From an uncultured Archangium sp. (GTDB lineage Bacteria > Myxococcota > Myxococcia > Myxococcales > Myxococcaceae), in assembly GCA_903905455.1 (NCBI GenBank), contig CAIVGN010000047.1:18726-82725 (forward strand): DNA of 64,000 bases, given 5' to 3'. The notes below the pieces were generated by a model, which was not told where the DNA came from, searched no databases, and saw only the letters and a program-made list of their open reading frames with translations. Positions 48,361 to 56,304 of this stretch are shown one piece after another. The position numbers were made by a program, and so were the translations under genes. The stretch's first letter is position 1. The number at the start of each line of letters is the position of its first letter.

Positions 48361-48888
48361 TCAGAAGCTCGCGAGGGTGACGTCGGGGAAGAGCAGCTTG
48401 CGGTCCTTGGTCTCTCGCGTGGCGTCCATCGTCGAGACCAGCACCTCGTAATCCGTGTTCGCTTCCGCCGCGAGGATGACTTTGCTCTCCGTCGGGAAGT
48501 TGGTCTTGATCTCCATCATCTTCGCGGTGAGCGCGTCGTAGTCATAGGTGCCGTCGGCGCGGCGCGCGATGGTCGGCGCACCTTCACCGGGGGTCGTCGG
48601 CTCGGTCTGCCCGGGCAGCACGCCACCGGTCGCCGCGATGAAGAACCCCGTCTTGGCGATGGCCACCGTCAGCGTCAGCGGGGGCTTCTCTTCGGTGTTG
48701 CCACCACCACCGCCGCCGTACGTCGGAGCGTTGACGTTGAGCATGCCGAACGTGGCGAGCCCCGACATCGACAGCAGCATGAAGATGATCAAGTTCATGA
48801 GGATGTCGAGGTACGGGATGATGTTCAACTCACCCGACTCGGCCTCTTCCTTGGGCTTGATCTTCCGTCTGGAGAAGTAGAAGGCCAT
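48361..48888 (-). CDS. ExbD/TolR-type proton-motive motor subunit (shorter)
   Basis: The 175-residue protein has a short N-terminus, one transmembrane helix with the conserved Asp (NIIPYLDILMNLIIFML, Asp28), then a Gly-rich linker (YGGGGGGNTEE) and a small periplasmic domain. It shows the ExbD/TolR layout and pairs with the longer ExbD-type gene that begins 2 bp downstream and with TolQ/ExbB upstream. The Asp position is the usual proton-relay site. It lacks the extra basic N-terminal tail of its partner. Confidence 0.88.
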   Translation of the reverse strand: MAFYFSRRKIKPKEEAESGELNIIPYLDILMNLIIFMLLSMSGLATFGMLNVNAPTYGGGGGGNTEEKPPLTLTVAIAKTGFFIAATGGVLPGQTEPTTPGEGAPTIARRADGTYDYDALTAKMMEIKTNFPTESKVILAAEANTDYEVLVSTMDATRETKDRKLLFPDVTLASF

Positions 48889-48939
48889 GTAAGAGTTCTC
48901 AGCGCACCTGACAGCAGGTGATCGCTCGAGGTTCCGTGT

Positions 48940-49674
48940 TCAGGAGGCCTTCTCGAAGTCCATGGCGCTCGTCTCGCCGGCGGCGCGACGACCGAGGAGA
49001 TTCTCGAGCTTCATCGCCTGGAGCTCGACCGTCTCGATCATCGTCTTGGCGTAAGCCGTCAAGAAGAGGTGGGCGATGATGCACAGCACGGCGATCGTGA
49101 GACCGAAGAACGTGTTGTACATGGCTTCCGAGATGCCCTTCGAGAGCAGCGCCTGCTTCTGGTCAGCGGGCACGTTGCCGAGCGAGCGGAAGGTCCCGAT
49201 CAGACCGAAGACCGTACCGACGAGGCCGACGAGCGTCGCGATGTTGGCCAGCGACCACAGCCACTGAATGCGCGCGCCGATGTGCGGGACGTTCTCGAGG
49301 ATCGACTCCTCGAGCGCCTTGGCCACTTCGATCTCGCCGCGGTTGGCGCGCGTCAGTCCGGCCCGCACCACCTTCGCCAGCGGCGAGTTCGGCGCCGCAC
49401 CGCACAGCTTCACGGCGCGGTCCGGGTTGCCCGCCATCACCAGCTTGGTGATCTGCTCCATGAAGGGGCCGGCGTTGAGGTTGTAGCGGAAGAAGAGCGT
49501 GATGGTGCGCTCGACGGCGACCGCGGCAGCGGCGGCCAGCCAGAAGATGTTGATGTAGAGGAATGGACCACCGTCGTGGAAGAACCCGACGATGACGTCC
49601 TTCAGGCTTTCCTTGGCGGGTTCCGCGGCGAGCACCACATCGAGGGAGTGCTGCAGCAGTACGAGTGCGGACAT
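48940..49674 (-). CDS. TolQ/ExbB/MotA-type proton channel protein
   Basis: The 244-residue membrane protein has three helices: about 36-58, a pair near 128-150 (ANIATLVGLVGTVFGLIGTF), and near 188-210 (YNTFFGLTIAVLCIIAHLF). The conserved ExbB/TolQ pattern GLVGTVFGLIGTF and ISEAMYNTFFGL is present. It should form the pore with the two ExbD/TolR-type proteins encoded next and use the proton gradient to do mechanical work. A sigma-70-like promoter and an AAAGGAAAG ribosome site lie just upstream, marking an operon start within a longer array. Confidence 0.93.
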   Translation of the reverse strand: MSALVLLQHSLDVVLAAEPAKESLKDVIVGFFHDGGPFLYINIFWLAAAAAVAVERTITLFFRYNLNAGPFMEQITKLVMAGNPDRAVKLCGAAPNSPLAKVVRAGLTRANRGEIEVAKALEESILENVPHIGARIQWLWSLANIATLVGLVGTVFGLIGTFRSLGNVPADQKQALLSKGISEAMYNTFFGLTIAVLCIIAHLFLTAYAKTMIETVELQAMKLENLLGRRAAGETSAMDFEKAS

Positions 49675-49719
49675 GTTTTTCGGCTTTCCTTTCAGCCAAA
49701 CCGTCGAAAGATGCTCGGG

Positions 49720-49748
49720 TTTGTAGTTTGAGCACTCTGCATCGTCAA
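49720..49748 (-). promoter_or_regulatory. Sigma-70-type promoter of the TolQ/ExbD operon
   Basis: On the minus strand TTGACG (49748-49743) and TACAAA (49725-49720) are separated by exactly 17 bases in the AT-richer 86-bp gap after dprA. Start of transcription would be near 49713, about 40 bases before the ATG at 49674. The hexamers match five and four of six consensus bases. Confidence 0.55.
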
Positions 49749-49760
49749 CATCGGAGATCC

Positions 49761-50870
49761 TCAGCGTTTTTCGTAGCGACGGCCGCCTTTGTGCATCACG
49801 GCCCCTTCGACCTCGAGTTCTACGAGCGCGGCGGCCAGTTGCCCCGAGTCGAGCGCCGGGAGCGACCCCAGCATGGTTTCGAAGTCGGATGACCCTCTCT
49901 GGAGCAACCTGAGCACTGAACGGCCTGCCTCGCTGAACGTCGCCTGCACCTGAGACTCGCTGGTCGCGGTCGGGGAAAGAGAGCCTTCGAGGCCTGCTGC
50001 GCGCAGCAGGTCGCCCAGCCCCACGTGCGCCTGGGCCTTCCCTTCATTGAGTAACCGATTCGAGCCCACCGCGCCCTCGTTCCACGGATCTCCGGGCGTC
50101 GCCAACAGCGGCCGGCCCTGCGCGAGGGCCGCCGTCGCGGTGTGCAGGGCTCCGGACTTGACCCCAGCCCTGAAGATCAACACCGCGTCGCTGGCCCCCG
50201 AGATGAGCCGGTTGCGCAGGGTGAAGCTGTTGCGGTTCGACCGGAAGCCCGGGGGAAACTCGGAGAAGATCGTCCCGCACTGGTCGAGCATCTGGGCGAC
50301 GATGGACTCCTGCGGCGAGTCGATCTCGTCGAGCGCCGACCCCATGAAGGCCCACGTCTCGCCCCTGGCCGCGAGCGCTCCACGGTGGGCCGCTTGATCG
50401 ATGCCGATGGCCGCCCCCGAGACGATGCCCAGGCCCGCCCCGGCCGCCTCCGTCGCGATGTCGAGGAGCCGCTGGGCGGCGCCGCCCTCGGGGTACCGGG
50501 GACCCACGATGGCGAGGCGCCTGCGGGCCGGGGCACGCGCGCCCCGCCCCCGCACGAACAGCAGCGGCGGCGCGTCGGCCAGGGAGTCCAGTTGGGAAGG
50601 CCAGGCCGGGTCTCCCGCGAAGGCGATCTCGACGGCGATGCTCCGACAACGAGCCTCGAGCCAGTCTGCCTGCTTCGCCAGGCTCCCGATGGTGCGCGCG
50701 TGCTCGTACGCATCACCACGCCAGGGAACCAGGCTCGCCCATCGTTCCACCGGCCGCTCGAGGAGTTCGGCGACGGGGCCCGCGCGCGCGCTCACCTCGC
50801 GCAGCGTCACCGGCCCCACCCCCCGAATCGACCACAACGCCGCCGTCGCCCGCCGCTCTGCCGTGTTCAT
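49761..50870 (-). CDS. dprA: DNA-processing protein DprA
   Basis: The 369-residue protein has a Rossmann-fold DprA core: LAIVGPRYPEGGAAQR near 119, GLGIVSGAAIGIDQAAH near 152 (the GxGxxG-like loop that binds ssDNA), SNRNSFTLRNRLISGASDAVLI near 212, and ATPGDPWN. A small winged-helix region follows at the C-terminus (about 305-369). DprA protects incoming ssDNA and loads RecA in natural transformation. It heads the known dprA-topA-trmFO-xerC-hslVU order, but topA is absent here. Confidence 0.93.
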   Translation of the reverse strand: MNTAERRATAALWSIRGVGPVTLREVSARAGPVAELLERPVERWASLVPWRGDAYEHARTIGSLAKQADWLEARCRSIAVEIAFAGDPAWPSQLDSLADAPPLLFVRGRGARAPARRRLAIVGPRYPEGGAAQRLLDIATEAAGAGLGIVSGAAIGIDQAAHRGALAARGETWAFMGSALDEIDSPQESIVAQMLDQCGTIFSEFPPGFRSNRNSFTLRNRLISGASDAVLIFRAGVKSGALHTATAALAQGRPLLATPGDPWNEGAVGSNRLLNEGKAQAHVGLGDLLRAAGLEGSLSPTATSESQVQATFSEAGRSVLRLLQRGSSDFETMLGSLPALDSGQLAAALVELEVEGAVMHKGGRRYEKR

Positions 50871-50907
50871 GCCCCCGCTTCTTACCAGCGGGGGCTGACA
50901 ACCGACT

Positions 50908-52089
50908 TCAGCGAGCGGCGCGCTTCACGCCCGCCGACGCCCGAATCTCGGCGTGGTCGCCACGAACGATCTCGCGGATCGAGCGGGTCATCAGGCACAG
51001 CGTCGTGCTGGCCTTCACTTCAAAGGCCACGCACTGGGCGACGTCTTCACGCGGCCACTGCGGCTCGAGCACCGACGGCTGCATGACCGCTTCCTGGGGG
51101 AGCGGGTCGTGCTGGCGGAAGATGGTGAACACGTTGCCGATCTTCACCCCGTCGTCGCTGCCCTTGTCCATGATCGTCAGCTGGTGCTCGCCGAGGATCG
51201 TCGGGTAGCGGCGCACGTCGGCCACCACGTAGATGTCCTTCACGTCACGCTCGTTGGGCCGCGGCGCCACCTGGCGAAGCACCGGCTCGTTGACCGGGCC
51301 GATCGAGTCGCCACGCTGCACCTCGTCGTACTGCTTCCAGACCTGCACGGTGCCCATGTTGTCCTTGTCGACGCGGATCACCTTCACCTCGGCGAGGATC
51401 TCCGTGAGGAAGCCGATGGACTCGTTGGTGACCGGGTGGATCACCTCGCCGGCGTTGCGGAAGACCAGGTAGATCTCACCGACGCGGGGCGCCTTCTTCG
51501 TGAACTGCACGTAGATGCGATCGGCGTAGGTCAACTCCATGGACTCGGCGAACGACCCGACGATCTTCCCCGAGTCTTCGACTTCGCGGCTGGTGACGAA
51601 GCCCGGTGACGCGATGGTCTGGGAGTTCTTCGGGCGGAACCCGATCTGGCCGAAGACGCTGACCTTGTCGTCGTAGAACTCGGATTCCTCGACCTCGGTC
51701 GCCGGCTGCCCGACCTCGACCTGCGTCGGCACCTCTTCGCCCGAGTTGAAGAAACGGACCTCGTTGCCCGGGTAGATCCAGTGCGGGTTGGCGATCTCGG
51801 GGTTGTACGACCAGACCTTGGGCCAGTACCAGGGGCTGCCGAGGTACTTCTGGGAGAGGTCCCACAGGGTGTCGCCGCGCTCGACGGTGTGCTGCGTGCC
51901 CGGCGAGGTGGCCTTGCCCGTGGTCGACGCCTTGGGGGCCGCCGTCGTGGGGCGCTCGGGGACGACCGTCGAGCTGCCTTCCGGCATCGAGGTGTCTTCG
52001 CCGCCCGTGTCTTCTTCTTCCTGGGCCAAACCACGAGCCGGCGCGAAAGTAATCAGGGTGAGAGTGGCAGTCAGCAGCACGTTGCGCAT
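50908..52089 (-). CDS. LysM-domain secreted protein
   Basis: The 393-residue protein has a signal peptide (MRNVLLTATLTLITFAPARGLAQ), a low-complexity Glu/Thr/Pro stretch, and a LysM-like domain (about 66-115: QHTVERGDTLWDLSQKYLG...YNPEIANPHWIYPGN) that should bind peptidoglycan. A beta-rich domain of about 270 residues follows, with REGIYLVFRN-type strands and a MDKGSDDGVKIGNVFTIF motif. Starts 9 bp after the TPR lipoprotein gene, so the two exported proteins may act together at the cell wall. Confidence 0.87.
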   Translation of the reverse strand: MRNVLLTATLTLITFAPARGLAQEEEDTGGEDTSMPEGSSTVVPERPTTAAPKASTTGKATSPGTQHTVERGDTLWDLSQKYLGSPWYWPKVWSYNPEIANPHWIYPGNEVRFFNSGEEVPTQVEVGQPATEVEESEFYDDKVSVFGQIGFRPKNSQTIASPGFVTSREVEDSGKIVGSFAESMELTYADRIYVQFTKKAPRVGEIYLVFRNAGEVIHPVTNESIGFLTEILAEVKVIRVDKDNMGTVQVWKQYDEVQRGDSIGPVNEPVLRQVAPRPNERDVKDIYVVADVRRYPTILGEHQLTIMDKGSDDGVKIGNVFTIFRQHDPLPQEAVMQPSVLEPQWPREDVAQCVAFEVKASTTLCLMTRSIREIVRGDHAEIRASAGVKRAAR

Positions 52090-52098
52090 GGAGACCTC

Positions 52099-52923
52099 TT
52101 ACGGAGAACCGACGGGAGCCTGGGTTGATGAAATGAGTCGAGCCTGCGCCTGGGTGGCGGCGGGCGTTCCGGGGAAAGCCGAGACGATCTTCTCCCAGGT
52201 GGCGCGCGCCTCCCGGGGATGGTTGAGCCGTACGCGGCAGTCAGCCAGCTTGAGCATCGAGTCGAGCACCGCGTCGCCCGCGGGGTACTGCGCCACCACG
52301 CGCTCGAAGAACTCGGTGGCGTGCGGGAAGTCGCGCTCGTTCATGTACGCGGTGCCCGAGAAGTAGAGCGCGTTGTCCGCCTTGGGGTGCCGGGGCCAGT
52401 CACTGACGAACTGCACCATCTGCGCGACGCCCGCCTCGGAGTTGCCGGTCTTCATCAGCGACAGCCCGCGCTCGAACTGCGCTTCCGCCGCCGAACCCTC
52501 GGCCTCGAGCGTCGCCACCGCGGCGCCCTCGTTCTGGAATTCCTGGCTGAGCGCCTCGGCCGGCTCGGACACCTCGACGGCGGTGTCGATCTTCGGAGCG
52601 GCTTCCTTCTTCGGCTTCAACTTCACCACCGCGAGCGGAGGCAGCGCGTCGGCAGAGGTGGAGGCCGGCCTGGCGCTCACCTGCGGCCTGGGCGCGGCGG
52701 CGGCGCGGCTCGACGAGACGACCTGCTGCGACTCGAGCCGCTCGAGGCGACTGTCGAGGCGCGCGTTGTCCGCCCTCAGCGCGCGCATCGAGGACAAGAG
52801 CTCGGCGTGCTCGGCTCGGGTGACGACATCTGTCGCGCACCCGGTGCTGAGCGCAAGACAGGCAATGGCGGAGATCGTGCGAATGACGACCAGAGGATAG
52901 GGAGTGCCTTCACGAGGGGTCAA
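52099..52923 (-). CDS. CpoB/YbgF-like TPR lipoprotein
   Basis: The gene encodes an exported protein with a lipobox (LALSTGC), an N-terminal coiled coil (about 35-70), a Pro/Ala linker, and TPR repeats at the C-terminus (EGSAAEAQFERGLSLMKTGNSEAGVAQM and three further units, as in YbgF/CpoB). CpoB-type proteins link the Tol system and cell-wall synthesis during division. The start is unclear: no ATG or GTG fits upstream of the signal peptide. TTG at 52923 is the called start; ATT at 52884 or CTG at 52893 would give a tighter signal. The end lies 9 bp before the LysM gene. Confidence 0.75.
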   Translation of the reverse strand: MTPREGTPYPLVVIRTISAIACLALSTGCATDVVTRAEHAELLSSMRALRADNARLDSRLERLESQQVVSSSRAAAAPRPQVSARPASTSADALPPLAVVKLKPKKEAAPKIDTAVEVSEPAEALSQEFQNEGAAVATLEAEGSAAEAQFERGLSLMKTGNSEAGVAQMVQFVSDWPRHPKADNALYFSGTAYMNERDFPHATEFFERVVAQYPAGDAVLDSMLKLADCRVRLNHPREARATWEKIVSAFPGTPAATQAQARLISSTQAPVGSP

Positions 52924-52942
52924 GAAAAGGGCCAGCGGACTG

Positions 52943-53692
52943 CTACAGGCCTGCAGCGGGCACACACGTGATGAACGACAGGTGACGACCGGTGCGCCCC
53001 TGCTCACGGCGGTGCGAAAAGAAGCGATCGTCACAGTGGGTACACTGCGGCAGCGCCACCACCTGCCCTTCGGGCACCCGCCACCGCGCGAGGGTCATCG
53101 CCACCGCCCGGGGCAGATCGAGGTGCACCCGGTCCTTCCCCGGCTGCGGCGCGATCACCTCGTCACCGAAGGCCCCCCGGAAGCGAGCCGGCAGGTCGCC
53201 GTCGACTTCAAAACAGCAGCGCTGGATGCAGGGTCCGATGGCGACGTGGAGGTCGGACGGGTCACTGCCCTGGGCGACGAGCGCCTCGACGGTGCGGGCG
53301 GCGATCTGGGCGATGACCCCGCGCCACCCCGCGTGCACCGCGGCGACCGCCCCGGTCTTGCGGTCCTCGAAGAGAATCGGCACGCAGTCGGCGGTGCGAA
53401 CACCCACCGCCACGCCGGCAGTGAGGGTCCACAGGGCGTCGGCCTCGGTCTGCGGGTTCGCGTCGCTCGCGTGCACCACCCGGTCGCCGTGAACCTGCGT
53501 GACGGCCACCACCGACGCGGGGGCGACGCCCGCGGCCTCGGCGAGCAGCTCGAGGTTGCGGCGCACCACCTCGGGGTCGTCGCCCACCGCGTAGGAGCAG
53601 TTGAGAGACGAGAACGGGCCGTTCGATGAACCGCCGGCGCGCGTCGGAAAGCCATGAGGTGCGCGGAGGGTTGACGCGGTGAGTAATTCCAC
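52943..53692 (-). CDS. pgeF: Peptidoglycan editing factor / laccase-domain protein (PgeF)
   Basis: The 249-residue protein matches YfiH/PgeF. It opens with APHGFPTRAGGSSNGPFSSLN, then VTQVHGDRVVHA near 66 (His), TADCVPILF near 103 (Cys), and AVHAGWRGV near 121 (His). The metal-site Cys and His residues of the family are present. It removes mis-inserted L-Ser from peptidoglycan precursors or has related hydrolase activity. GTG 53692, preceded by AAGGTGGGAAGC, is the only reasonable start. It overlaps the 5' end of the divergent cyclase by 14 bp. Confidence 0.93.
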   Translation of the reverse strand: MELLTASTLRAPHGFPTRAGGSSNGPFSSLNCSYAVGDDPEVVRRNLELLAEAAGVAPASVVAVTQVHGDRVVHASDANPQTEADALWTLTAGVAVGVRTADCVPILFEDRKTGAVAAVHAGWRGVIAQIAARTVEALVAQGSDPSDLHVAIGPCIQRCCFEVDGDLPARFRGAFGDEVIAPQPGKDRVHLDLPRAVAMTLARWRVPEGQVVALPQCTHCDDRFFSHRREQGRTGRHLSFITCVPAAGL

Positions 53693-55697
53693 GCTTCCCA
53701 CCTTAGTCCAGCTGCACGATGCTGCCGGTTCCCCGTTGAAGAGGTCGTCCCTGCGCACCATCGGCACCAGATTGCTGCTCGCTGTCTCGGTGCCTGCGCT
53801 CGTCCTCGCCACCCTGGGCACCGTGGCGGCTTGGCGGCAGACCGATCGGGCGGTGCGCGAGAAGACCCGCAACGACGCGCTGGGCCTCGCAGAGTTCGTC
53901 GCCACCAGCTTCGGCGCCGTCGAGGAGACGCCGCCGGGCACCGCGCCCCGCGTCGCACACCGGGCGGTGACCAACGCGGTGCGCAGCAACTGGTCCGCGC
54001 TCAAGTTGGTCACCGACCTGCGCATCGTGGGCCGTGACGGCAAGGTGAAGTGGTCGCGCCGCATCGAAGACGAAGACAAGCCCTGGCCCGACGCCGCGCG
54101 CCTGATGTCCATCGCCCAGGGCCAGGCGACCTTCGCCGCGCCTTCGAGCCCCCTGCCCTGGAGCCGAGGCGCCGGGGGCGAGGTGCTCTACCCGCTGGGC
54201 GGCGTGGCCTGCGGCGGCTGCCACTCGGGGGAATCGACCCTGCGCACCGGGGTGCTGCAACTGACCATCGACGAGCCGGCGCTGCGCACCGAGGTGGCCC
54301 AGGTCTTCATCAACGCGACCTGGTTCATCACCCTCTTCGTGCTCGTGCTGGGCGCAGCAGTGGTGCTCGCGGTGCGCCTCTTCGTCAGCAGCCGCATCGC
54401 GCGGCTGGTGGCGATCATGAAGCGCGCCGCCGATGGCGACCTCGTGGTGCGAGCCCCCGACCTGGGCCGCGACGAGCTGGGAGGCCTCGCGGTGGCCTTC
54501 AACCGCATGCTCGCCCGCCTGACCGATCTCAAGGCCGTGGAGATCGACGCCCAGCGGGACCTCGAGCGCGCACGCATCGAGCTCGAGCTCAAGGCCGAGC
54601 TCGAGAACCGCGTGGCCGAGCTGCAGATTCTCTACGACCTGGCCCGCACCATCGCCTCCAGCCTCGACCTCAACGAGGTGCTCCAGCGGGTGGCGCTGCT
54701 GGTGCCGGTGAAGCTCAACGTGCCCAAGTTCAGCGTCATGCTCCTCAACGCCGACGGGCAACTCGAGGTGCTCAAGGCGCACCCGCCGCACGTGGGTTCC
54801 GAGGGGCTCACCTTCGCCATCGGCGAGGGAGTGTGTGGCCGGGCCGCGGAGCTCCGCCGCAGCTGGTACGTGCCCGATCTCGAGACCGATTCCCTCTTCC
54901 GCCTGCGCGGTTCGCGCGATGAAAAGGGCCAGGGCTCCCTGCTCTCGGTGCCCATGGTACGCGGTGGCGAGCTGCTGGGGGTGCTCAACTTCGAGCGATC
55001 CCGCAAGGCCGACTTCGGCCCCGACGAGATGGAGTTCTTCGCCGCCGTCGCCGACCAGGTGGGGCTCGCGGTGCAGAACGCGCGGCTCCATGAGCAGACC
55101 GTCGCCCTGTCGATCACCGACCCGCTGACGGGCGTGCCCAACCGCCGCCACCTCTTCGCGCAGCTCGAGGCCGAGCTCGCCCGCTCGCAGCGCTTCTCGA
55201 CCCCGTTGTCGATGCTGATGATCGACATCGATCACTTCAAGCACCTCAACGACACCGCGGGGCACTCGGCGGGCGACGACGTGCTCCGCCTGGTGTGCGT
55301 GCGGCTCAAGGCCCACATCCGCAAGGTCGACACCCTGGCGCGCTACGGCGGCGAGGAGTTCGTCGTACTGCTCCCGCAGATCAGCCGCGAAGAGGCCCTC
55401 GAGGTCGCCGAGAAGCTGCGGCGGAGCATCTCCGACACCCCGCTGGAGCACGGCAAGACCCAGCCCGGGGGCAAGGTGACGGTCTCCATCGGCGTCGCCT
55501 CGATGCCCCACGACGCGCAGGACCAGGCGAAGCTCGTCGACTCGGCCGACTCGGCGCTCTACGCGTCCAAGCGCGGCGGCCGGGACAAGGCCACCCTCTT
55601 CGCGCCCGGCATGGAAGCCGATCCCACGCGCCAGCGGGGCCCGAAGGCCCACGAGCGCAGCCCCGAGCAGCCCCCGGCCGAGCCCAACAAGGGCTGA
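53679..55697 (+). CDS. Membrane diguanylate cyclase with haem-c sensor, HAMP, GAF and GGDEF
   Basis: The 672-residue protein has transmembrane helices at about 31-51 and 214-236 that bound a periplasmic domain. That domain carries a CGGCH motif (178-182, bases 54210-54224), the covalent haem-c attachment signal. A HAMP domain (237-289), a coiled coil, a GAF domain (about 325-465) and a GGDEF domain follow. GGEEF is at 557-561 and RxxD at 548-551, so the cyclase should be active and product-inhibited. The simplest reading is a redox- or gas-sensing cyclic di-GMP synthase. GTG 53679 is supported by GGAGGG eight bases upstream and overlaps the divergent pgeF start; TTG 53736 is an alternative. 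Confidence 0.9.
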   Translation: MSNSTLPTLVQLHDAAGSPLKRSSLRTIGTRLLLAVSVPALVLATLGTVAAWRQTDRAVREKTRNDALGLAEFVATSFGAVEETPPGTAPRVAHRAVTNAVRSNWSALKLVTDLRIVGRDGKVKWSRRIEDEDKPWPDAARLMSIAQGQATFAAPSSPLPWSRGAGGEVLYPLGGVACGGCHSGESTLRTGVLQLTIDEPALRTEVAQVFINATWFITLFVLVLGAAVVLAVRLFVSSRIARLVAIMKRAADGDLVVRAPDLGRDELGGLAVAFNRMLARLTDLKAVEIDAQRDLERARIELELKAELENRVAELQILYDLARTIASSLDLNEVLQRVALLVPVKLNVPKFSVMLLNADGQLEVLKAHPPHVGSEGLTFAIGEGVCGRAAELRRSWYVPDLETDSLFRLRGSRDEKGQGSLLSVPMVRGGELLGVLNFERSRKADFGPDEMEFFAAVADQVGLAVQNARLHEQTVALSITDPLTGVPNRRHLFAQLEAELARSQRFSTPLSMLMIDIDHFKHLNDTAGHSAGDDVLRLVCVRLKAHIRKVDTLARYGGEEFVVLLPQISREEALEVAEKLRRSISDTPLEHGKTQPGGKVTVSIGVASMPHDAQDQAKLVDSADSALYASKRGGRDKATLFAPGMEADPTRQRGPKAHERSPEQPPAEPNKG

Positions 55698-55704
55698 GCG
55701 CGGT

Positions 55705-56304
55705 TCAGCGCTTCTTGAGCCCCACCAGGTAGATCTCCATGCTCGCCCCGCGCGTGGCCTCGGGGCGCACCACCTTCACGTCGGAGAACAGCGCGCGGAG
55801 ATCGGTGCGGAACTGCTCGAAGTCACCGCCCATGAAGAGCTTGGCGATGAAGTGGCCCCCCTGGACGCCGCGCACCCGCGCCACGTCGAGGGCGATGCCG
55901 GCCAGCCGCAGCGACCGCGCCTCGTCGACGTCCTTCACGCCGGTGGTCTTGGGCGCGAGGTCGGAGACCACCACGTCGACCGGGCCCGGGTGCAGCGCCT
56001 CGAGTTGCTTGGCGAAGTCGTCGGCAAGCACGTCCATCACCGCGGTCTTCACGTTGGGGCGGCCCAGCGACTTGATGGCCGCGAGATCGACACCCACCAC
56101 GTGCCCCGTGGGACCGACCTCGTTGAGGATGATCTGCAGGAAGCCGCCGGGCGCCGCGCCGAGATCGATGACGGTCTGGCCCTTCTTGAAGATGGTGAAG
56201 CGCCGGGCGATCTCGTCGATCTTGAAGGCGCTGCGCGCGCGCAGGCCCTCTTCCTTCGCCTTGCGGAAGAAGTAGTCCTTGGGTTGATACGGCCGCTTTG
56301 CCAT
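55705..56304 (-). CDS. rlmE: 23S rRNA (uridine2552-2'-O)-methyltransferase RlmE
   Basis: The 199-residue protein matches RlmE (FtsJ). It starts with YFFRKAKEEGLRARSAFKIDEI, which contains the catalytic Lys of the K-D-K-E tetrad (about 28). The SAM-binding VIDLGAAPGGF is near 45, VVSDLAPKTTG near 113 carries the Asp, FIAKLFMGG near 152 the second Lys, and SMEIYLVG near 190 the Glu. It methylates U2552 of 23S rRNA during ribosome assembly. It overlaps the upstream gene by one base and converges with the cyclase 7 bp away. Confidence 0.95.
   Translation of the reverse strand: MAKRPYQPKDYFFRKAKEEGLRARSAFKIDEIARRFTIFKKGQTVIDLGAAPGGFLQIILNEVGPTGHVVGVDLAAIKSLGRPNVKTAVMDVLADDFAKQLEALHPGPVDVVVSDLAPKTTGVKDVDEARSLRLAGIALDVARVRGVQGGHFIAKLFMGGDFEQFRTDLRALFSDVKVVRPEATRGASMEIYLVGLKKR

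Noticed and set aside
45881..48451. Long plus-strand open frame opposite trmFO and the ExbD genes
   Set aside because: Antisense to four well-supported genes and free of any motif.
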